From Neodidymelliopsis sp. IMI 364377 (Eukaryota; Ascomycota; Dothideomycetes; Pleosporales; Didymellaceae): DNA of 64,000 bases. The notes beneath the pieces were generated by a model, which was given only the letters and a program-made list of their open reading frames with translations, did no database searches and was not told where the DNA came from. Position numbers and translations under genes: made by a program. The stretch spans positions 51,707 through 115,706 of the forward strand of contig JAPEUT010000052.1 in the NCBI GenBank assembly GCA_027946375.1, in the 5' to 3' direction. Within the stretch, counting starts at the first letter, position 1. Each line of letters begins with the position of its first letter. Positions 59,515 through 64,000 of this stretch are shown one piece after another.

Positions 59515-62500
59515 TTACTGGAACGCGCCGCGGATCTTCGCATACAGCTCCGTATCCAAGAAGTTGTAGTTGGGATCGCTGAAGCAAAAGGGCGCGCGCA
59601 ACAACGTCTCCGCCGTCGGCCGCTCAGTAGGATCAATAGTAAAGCAATCGTACATGAAGCTCAGACCCTCGATGCTGATATTCCGACTGACGTCCTCGGG
59701 AATCGGGGGAGCCTGGTTAAGAGACCCAAGCTTGTAGATGGCGCCAATGGCTTCTTCGCGGCTCCACGGACGTTTGCCAGCAAACATCTCGAGAACCACG
59801 CAGCCAAGGGACCAGATGTCCACCTTGGCACTGTAGCCTTGGCCTTGGGAGCGGATGACCTCGGGCGCCATCCAGAACACGGATCCTTGCATGCTGTTGG
59901 TGACATCGTTGCCGTAGATGTTGTCTGACTTCTTGGAGATACCAAAGTCGGAGATCTTGCAGGTACCGTCGAGGTCAAGCAGAATGTTATCAGCTTTGAG
60001 GTCGCGGTGCAAGATACCTTCTCGGTGGAGGTACGAGAGTCCGAGAAGGGTTTGTCGGGTGAGGGAGCTCACGACGCTCTCCTCGAATTTGCCATGTTTG
60101 CGGATGCAGGAGCCGACGGAGCCACCACTAATATACTCGAGGAAGATGGAAATGCTGTACTCTTTGCGCTCGCAACCCAGGTATTGTACAATGTTGGGGT
60201 GGTCGAGATGCTGCATCGTGTCGATCTCTTGGTCAAGACTTTTGACCAGCTCTTTGATCTTGTCCTTGTCCGAGCCAGCTGCTTTGGCATTGACCTCGAC
60301 TTGCTTGACGGCAATAAGCTCACCGGTGGTGATGTTCATACCAAGGTAAACGCGACCGAATGTACCTTTACCGATCAGTTGACCCTTCATCCATTTGAAT
60401 GTTGGCTGGCGTTGCATCTGAGGAAGGTGGTCCTGTGGGATCGTCTCGAGCTGGATGAGTCGTGAACCCCTCGATGGCTTGACCTGCTCGATCCTTGCGT
60501 GAAACATCTTTGTCGATTTCCTTCTTACAATGTCGCCGCCGTTGCGAAGCGTGGCTACTCGTGAGGGACCGGTAGCAGCGGCTTGACCAGGCATAGGTTT
60601 CTTTTGCATGGGGTGATACTGGCTCTTGACCACTTCACGAATTGACTTGGTTCGTCCAAGACCTACCCCAGACTTCCGCATGTTCCGTTGGGCAATGGAC
60701 TGCAGCCCAGTCTTTCCTCGACTGAGGGATGGATTCGTCGGTAGAGTATCTTCGAGCGATGACATTGGCGTCAAAGTTCCATTGCTCTCTTTTGATGAGT
60801 CACTGGCTGGATCCGTAGACGAGTCCGTCTCCTCTTCCTCAAGCATAGGCTGATCGAGGTTGACATTGGGGAAGAGTTCATCAAGGTGGTCTACGAGGGC
60901 TTCGGCAGGTGGACGGTTCGCCCAGACATTGCTAGCAAATGAATCGCGACGGTTGGGGCCGAACTCTGCACTCGGAGAGTCGGTCATAGTAGAGAGGGCC
61001 GACTCAGGGGCTTTGTCGCTAGGCTGCGAGTGACGATCGTCGGCTGCACTTCGCTCTTGGTTTTCTGCTACCTGAGCCAGCGAGTTCTTCGACCGCGATG
61101 TTTTGAGTTTCAGACTGGGTCGTTGAGCACGATTGCCACTAGTGTTCCTTGCAATGGAGATGGTTCTGGCTGGAGCGGCTGGGGGACTGCGCCCGGCGAG
61201 TGGCGCAGCGAAGAGACCATCATCCGAGTCGTCGTCGTCAGAATCAACAGAATCAAGATTATGTGCAGTGGTGTGAAAGGACACTCGTGCTTCTTCAAAG
61301 TCGTGCGTCGGCCCATAGATGGATACCCTGGACGACTCTCTAGTGAGTGCGGACGGCGGCGCTCGAGCAGAGGTAGGGCTGAAGTCGGGCGAGCGTGGTC
61401 GCTGATCTTTCAACTTGTCGACCGTTGGATGGGGTGGAGTGGGCATGGCAAGTGTAAGGCTGGGCTTTTCAAAGTCCATTTCGTCTTGTAAAGCTTCGAC
61501 ATAGTCAGGTATTATGAACGGAATGTTGCCCTTGCTCATTGTGATTTCGCCGGGGCTGCGAGGAGACCCACCTGGACTGTTCCTGCCCGACCCGGGTGCA
61601 GCTCCAAACCCGCTATCCTTCAGAATCTGCTGGGAAGGTCGCGTGCTCTCAGGTGAGACATCGGGCATGTCTTCCTTTGGTGGCGGTTTCGGGAGCGCTT
61701 TGTTAGCAGCTCCTACCGAACCACCAGCAATACCTGCTCCGATGATGGCAGCCGCAATGTTGGAAAGACCACTTGGACCTTGGGGAATCGCCTTGCGTTT
61801 GGCCGATTCAGACTCTGTCGACTTGCGTTTGGCTTGGGTGTCGTCGCCCTCGGGCCAAGACGGTGGCCGTGTTTTGCTCCTTGATAGTGAGTTAGCTTTG
61901 AGAAGTGTTGACGTGTCAGCTGGCACAGGCGGTGGCTCCCTGAGTGGCACAAGCTTGTTCGCTTTTTGTGCCTCAAAGGGCTTCTTCAGGTCCTCATACG
62001 GAGAGCTGCGAGGTTCGTCAAAGTCAATGATACCCGCGCTGCGGAATCCAAGACTGTCGCCACCTGCAGACAGCGGGTCAGGGCTATTGCCCTTTAGCCT
62101 CTGCATGCGACTCTTGAGGTACTCGTCTTGTTTGCGCTTCGTCTCCTTACGGTGCTCCTCTGCAGCCACTTCGAGCATCCTGCGCCGCTCCTGCTCGGAA
62201 ACGTCATCACCTGCAGCCCAAGATGGCTCAGTAGGTCTGCCGCCTACATTCAGTCGGCCCGGATCAAGTGTTGTGTCCTCTTTCTCGGTCAGTTTGCGCA
62301 ATGCTGCAGCTTGCGCCGGCACCAGCGTGGATTCTCCAGACTTTAAGCCACCTGGGGAGCCAGCTTGAGAGTTGGCATCCAGACGAGCTGACATGGGATC
62401 ATCAACCCTTCCAGCGGAGTGCGTCAAGGAGACACCGAGACCAGTCGAAGCTGCACCTGTGCCTTCTTGTGGAATCTTGACGAAGATCTTCAGCTCTCCA

Positions 62501-64000
62501 AACTTGTTGCCGTACTGCGAGCGAGCTTTGACCAGATTCGTGTCGGAAAGGGCATCTTCATGCTCGTACTGGCCTGGCGTTGTCAAGTATAGCTCAACCC
62601 CAGGCATCTGACTGAGTCCCGAGCTCAGCTCTTCGCAGCACATGGCGCGCAAAGCCGCCGCTGAGTCGACGTTTGTGACGTCAATTAGGCGATAGTTCCA
62701 GCCGTCTGGAGTGACAAATGCGTATCTGCGCTCTTCACGTATAGAGATGCGTGTTCGACCCGACAAGCGACTCTCTGCGTCGGTTTGCGCCGATCGCCGT
62801 GAAGGTGGACGGTCGTTGAGCGATGTTTCGCTGGAGTTCATACCAGATTTACCAAACACGGAGCCGCTGGGGTGGTGTCGATGACTTGCTGGGCTCGTGG
62901 GAGAATCCAGACTGTTGTCGTCGGGAGACGGGTGGCTTTCTTGCTTCTTCCGGTCTCTCCCCATGATCTTGCCAAAGAAACCCTTGTGATGATCTTTGGC
63001 GCTCAATGGCTCTGCATTGTCGTAGCGTGAAAAGCCAGTCCCGGGCCGTGTGGCTTCGTGTCCGTTCCTCTTGCTCTCGTTACGGCTGTCAGAGCGGCCT
63101 TCGATGAAAGAGCGGCCTGTGGGTGGACCTGATCCTGTTGTTGCAAACGTGGACAGGTTTGACTCGGAGCTGTTGCCGCGAGCATGTGAGTAGTAGCGCT
63201 GGCCGTTGGCGTTCAGGCCGGCACTGAGCTGTCCTCCGTTGGTGGCGAGTCGTGCTGATGACAGCGCTGGACTCTGCTGTGGGCTTGCTTGGCGGTGTGA
63301 TCCAAAGGCAGAAGGGGCAAAGTCGCCTGAGACGTTGGGGCTGTGTCTCTTCGGGGCGGGCTCCAGGTCGCGGAGCACCTCCTTGGAAAAGGCGTGACGG
63401 GTTGATGCATCGACGTAATCCGGTGGCGGGCCAAGTGCTGGAACTGTGAAGTTTCTCTGCTGTGTGGATATGCGTCTGGGCGGGCCAGAAACGGAAGGCG
63501 AGTGCAGAAGCATGGGGCTGTCTTCGCCGTTGCCAGCGGTAGTAGGTGTCGAGCCATAGTTCATCTGGTTTCCTAGAAACGGAGAGTTCTCGACGCCGCC
63601 GTCGGTGCCAGCACTGGGCATCGTCATAGCCGTGTCGCTGCGATGTGGGGCGCGGACAGGGCCAGCACTTCCCGTCTCGACGATCTGACGGACGAGTCTC
63701 CGTAGCTTGCGGCCCTCGTCTCTCTCTCTGTTCTGGTCCCAGCCCGTACCACTCGCCGTCGTCTGCTTGGCAAGCTGGGGGAAGATGACCTGGTGCATCA
63801 TGGCGACGTTGCCCTTGGAGCCGTGGCCGCGTCCAATGTCCAGAAACCTTGAACCCTCCAAGCCCAGGGCTCTGAAAGTCTCCTGCCAGTCTTTTGAGAA
63901 GCCATTGTCTGCCAGCCATCGCTGGACGTGGTCGGCGGGCCACTGCGGGGAGGGGATGGGCGGCGACACGGGGCGGTCCGGGTGGTGGTAGGGGCTGTGG
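59515..64000 (-). CDS. BCK1: Bck1-type MAPKKK of the cell-wall-integrity pathway, 5' partial
   Basis: The frame is open from the right edge to the stop at 59515-59517 with no introns; about 1,495 residues are in the window, and the N-terminus lies beyond it. Bck1 relays signals from Pkc1 to the Mkk1/2 and Slt2/Mpk1 kinases. The first part is a SAM-like domain (WPADHVQRWLADNGFSKDWQ). Then comes a long S/P-rich region, a Ras-binding-like domain (RYAFVTPDGWNYRLIDVTNV), more disordered sequence and the C-terminal kinase domain (59,560-60,400): GKGTFGRVY loop, VAIK lysine in IAVKQV, HRDLKADN, DFG in KISDFGISKK, and MAPEVI. Length and layout match filamentous-fungal Bck1 (bckA/MCK1). Ste11 is excluded by size and by the kinase insert. 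Confidence 0.93.
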   Translation of the reverse strand, partial: HSPYHHPDRPVSPPIPSPQWPADHVQRWLADNGFSKDWQETFRALGLEGSRFLDIGRGHGSKGNVAMMHQVIFPQLAKQTTASGTGWDQNRERDEGRKLRRLVRQIVETGSAGPVRAPHRSDTAMTMPSAGTDGGVENSPFLGNQMNYGSTPTTAGNGEDSPMLLHSPSVSGPPRRISTQQRNFTVPALGPPPDYVDASTRHAFSKEVLRDLEPAPKRHSPNVSGDFAPSAFGSHRQASPQQSPALSSARLATNGGQLSAGLNANGQRYYSHARGNSSESNLSTFATTGSGPPTGRSFIEGRSDSRNESKRNGHEATRPGTGFSRYDNAEPLSAKDHHKGFFGKIMGRDRKKQESHPSPDDNSLDSPTSPASHRHHPSGSVFGKSGMNSSETSLNDRPPSRRSAQTDAESRLSGRTRISIREERRYAFVTPDGWNYRLIDVTNVDSAAALRAMCCEELSSGLSQMPGVELYLTTPGQYEHEDALSDTNLVKARSQYGNKFGELKIFVKIPQEGTGAASTGLGVSLTHSAGRVDDPMSARLDANSQAGSPGGLKSGESTLVPAQAAALRKLTEKEDTTLDPGRLNVGGRPTEPSWAAGDDVSEQERRRMLEVAAEEHRKETKRKQDEYLKSRMQRLKGNSPDPLSAGGDSLGFRSAGIIDFDEPRSSPYEDLKKPFEAQKANKLVPLREPPPVPADTSTLLKANSLSRSKTRPPSWPEGDDTQAKRKSTESESAKRKAIPQGPSGLSNIAAAIIGAGIAGGSVGAANKALPKPPPKEDMPDVSPESTRPSQQILKDSGFGAAPGSGRNSPGGSPRSPGEITMSKGNIPFIIPDYVEALQDEMDFEKPSLTLAMPTPPHPTVDKLKDQRPRSPDFSPTSARAPPSALTRESSRVSIYGPTHDFEEARVSFHTTAHNLDSVDSDDDDSDDGLFAAPLAGRSPPAAPARTISIARNTSGNRAQRPSLKLKTSRSKNSLAQVAENQERSAADDRHSQPSDKAPESALSTMTDSPSAEFGPNRRDSFASNVWANRPPAEALVDHLDELFPNVNLDQPMLEEEETDSSTDPASDSSKESNGTLTPMSSLEDTLPTNPSLSRGKTGLQSIAQRNMRKSGVGLGRTKSIREVVKSQYHPMQKKPMPGQAAATGPSRVATLRNGGDIVRRKSTKMFHARIEQVKPSRGSRLIQLETIPQDHLPQMQRQPTFKWMKGQLIGKGTFGRVYLGMNITTGELIAVKQVEVNAKAAGSDKDKIKELVKSLDQEIDTMQHLDHPNIVQYLGCERKEYSISIFLEYISGGSVGSCIRKHGKFEESVVSSLTRQTLLGLSYLHREGILHRDLKADNILLDLDGTCKISDFGISKKSDNIYGNDVTNSMQGSVFWMAPEVIRSQGQGYSAKVDIWSLGCVVLEMFAGKRPWSREEAIGAIYKLGSLNQAPPIPEDVSRNISIEGLSFMYDCFTIDPTERPTAETLLRAPFCFSDPNYNFLDTELYAKIRGAFQ

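Noticed and set aside
61514..62368. 284-codon plus-strand frame inside BCK1
   Set aside because: Low-complexity S/P-rich BCK1 sequence read backwards gives another S/P/G-rich frame.

Overview
The window is nuclear DNA of a filamentous ascomycete, most likely a dothideomycete and probably Pleosporales; the order is an inference from the feel of the proteins, not from a search. Genes are packed on both strands. They carry short GT-AG introns, mostly 45-70 bases, with CTAAC-like branch sites. They encode ordinary fungal housekeeping proteins, secreted enzymes and two decayed genes of typical fungal accessory families. I joined exons by hand and checked that reading phase is kept across every intron; start codons are the first sensible ATG. 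I see no insertion sequence, CRISPR array or secondary-metabolite cluster.

Layout. 0-18 kb is a dense conserved block: VPS41 (minus), a mitochondrial DUF155/RMND1-like protein (plus), an intron-containing tRNA-Met (minus), a rhomboid protease (minus), GAA1 (plus), RPN9 (minus), the 40 kDa complex I subunit (plus), a broken F-box/ankyrin gene (plus) and a SPIN90/Ldb17-type protein (plus). 18-27 kb is gene-poor: one monocarboxylate-type MFS transporter (minus) and a tract with a recurring GC-rich motif. 27-36 kb, all minus, holds a ubiquitin-like/AN1 zinc-finger protein, a cytochrome b5-acyl-CoA dehydrogenase fusion, a protein of unknown function and a large secreted DUF5695-like protein. 36-38.5 kb is a HET-domain gene broken by frameshifts and stop codons. 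39-45 kb has a secreted RNase T2 (plus), a hypothetical protein (minus) and the HIR-complex subunit HPC2 (minus). 46-50 kb is a divergent NOP56/CCT6 pair. 52-57 kb has a secreted GH17 glucanase (plus) and a secreted tyrosinase (minus). The right end is the cell-wall-integrity MAPKKK BCK1 (minus), whose N-terminus lies beyond the window.

Functional threads. Four housekeeping pairs (VPS41/DUF155, rhomboid/GAA1, RPN9/NUO40, NOP56/CCT6) are divergent, with under 300 bases between start codons, which suggests shared promoters. GAA1 (GPI anchoring), GH17 and BCK1 all touch the cell wall, but they are far apart and no cluster is claimed. The strongest leads are the RGG boundary in the UBL-AN1 protein, the sequon-rich tandem repeat in the tyrosinase, an in-frame 45-base intron in HPC2, and the two pseudogenes. 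I did not find a clear undescribed multi-gene system.
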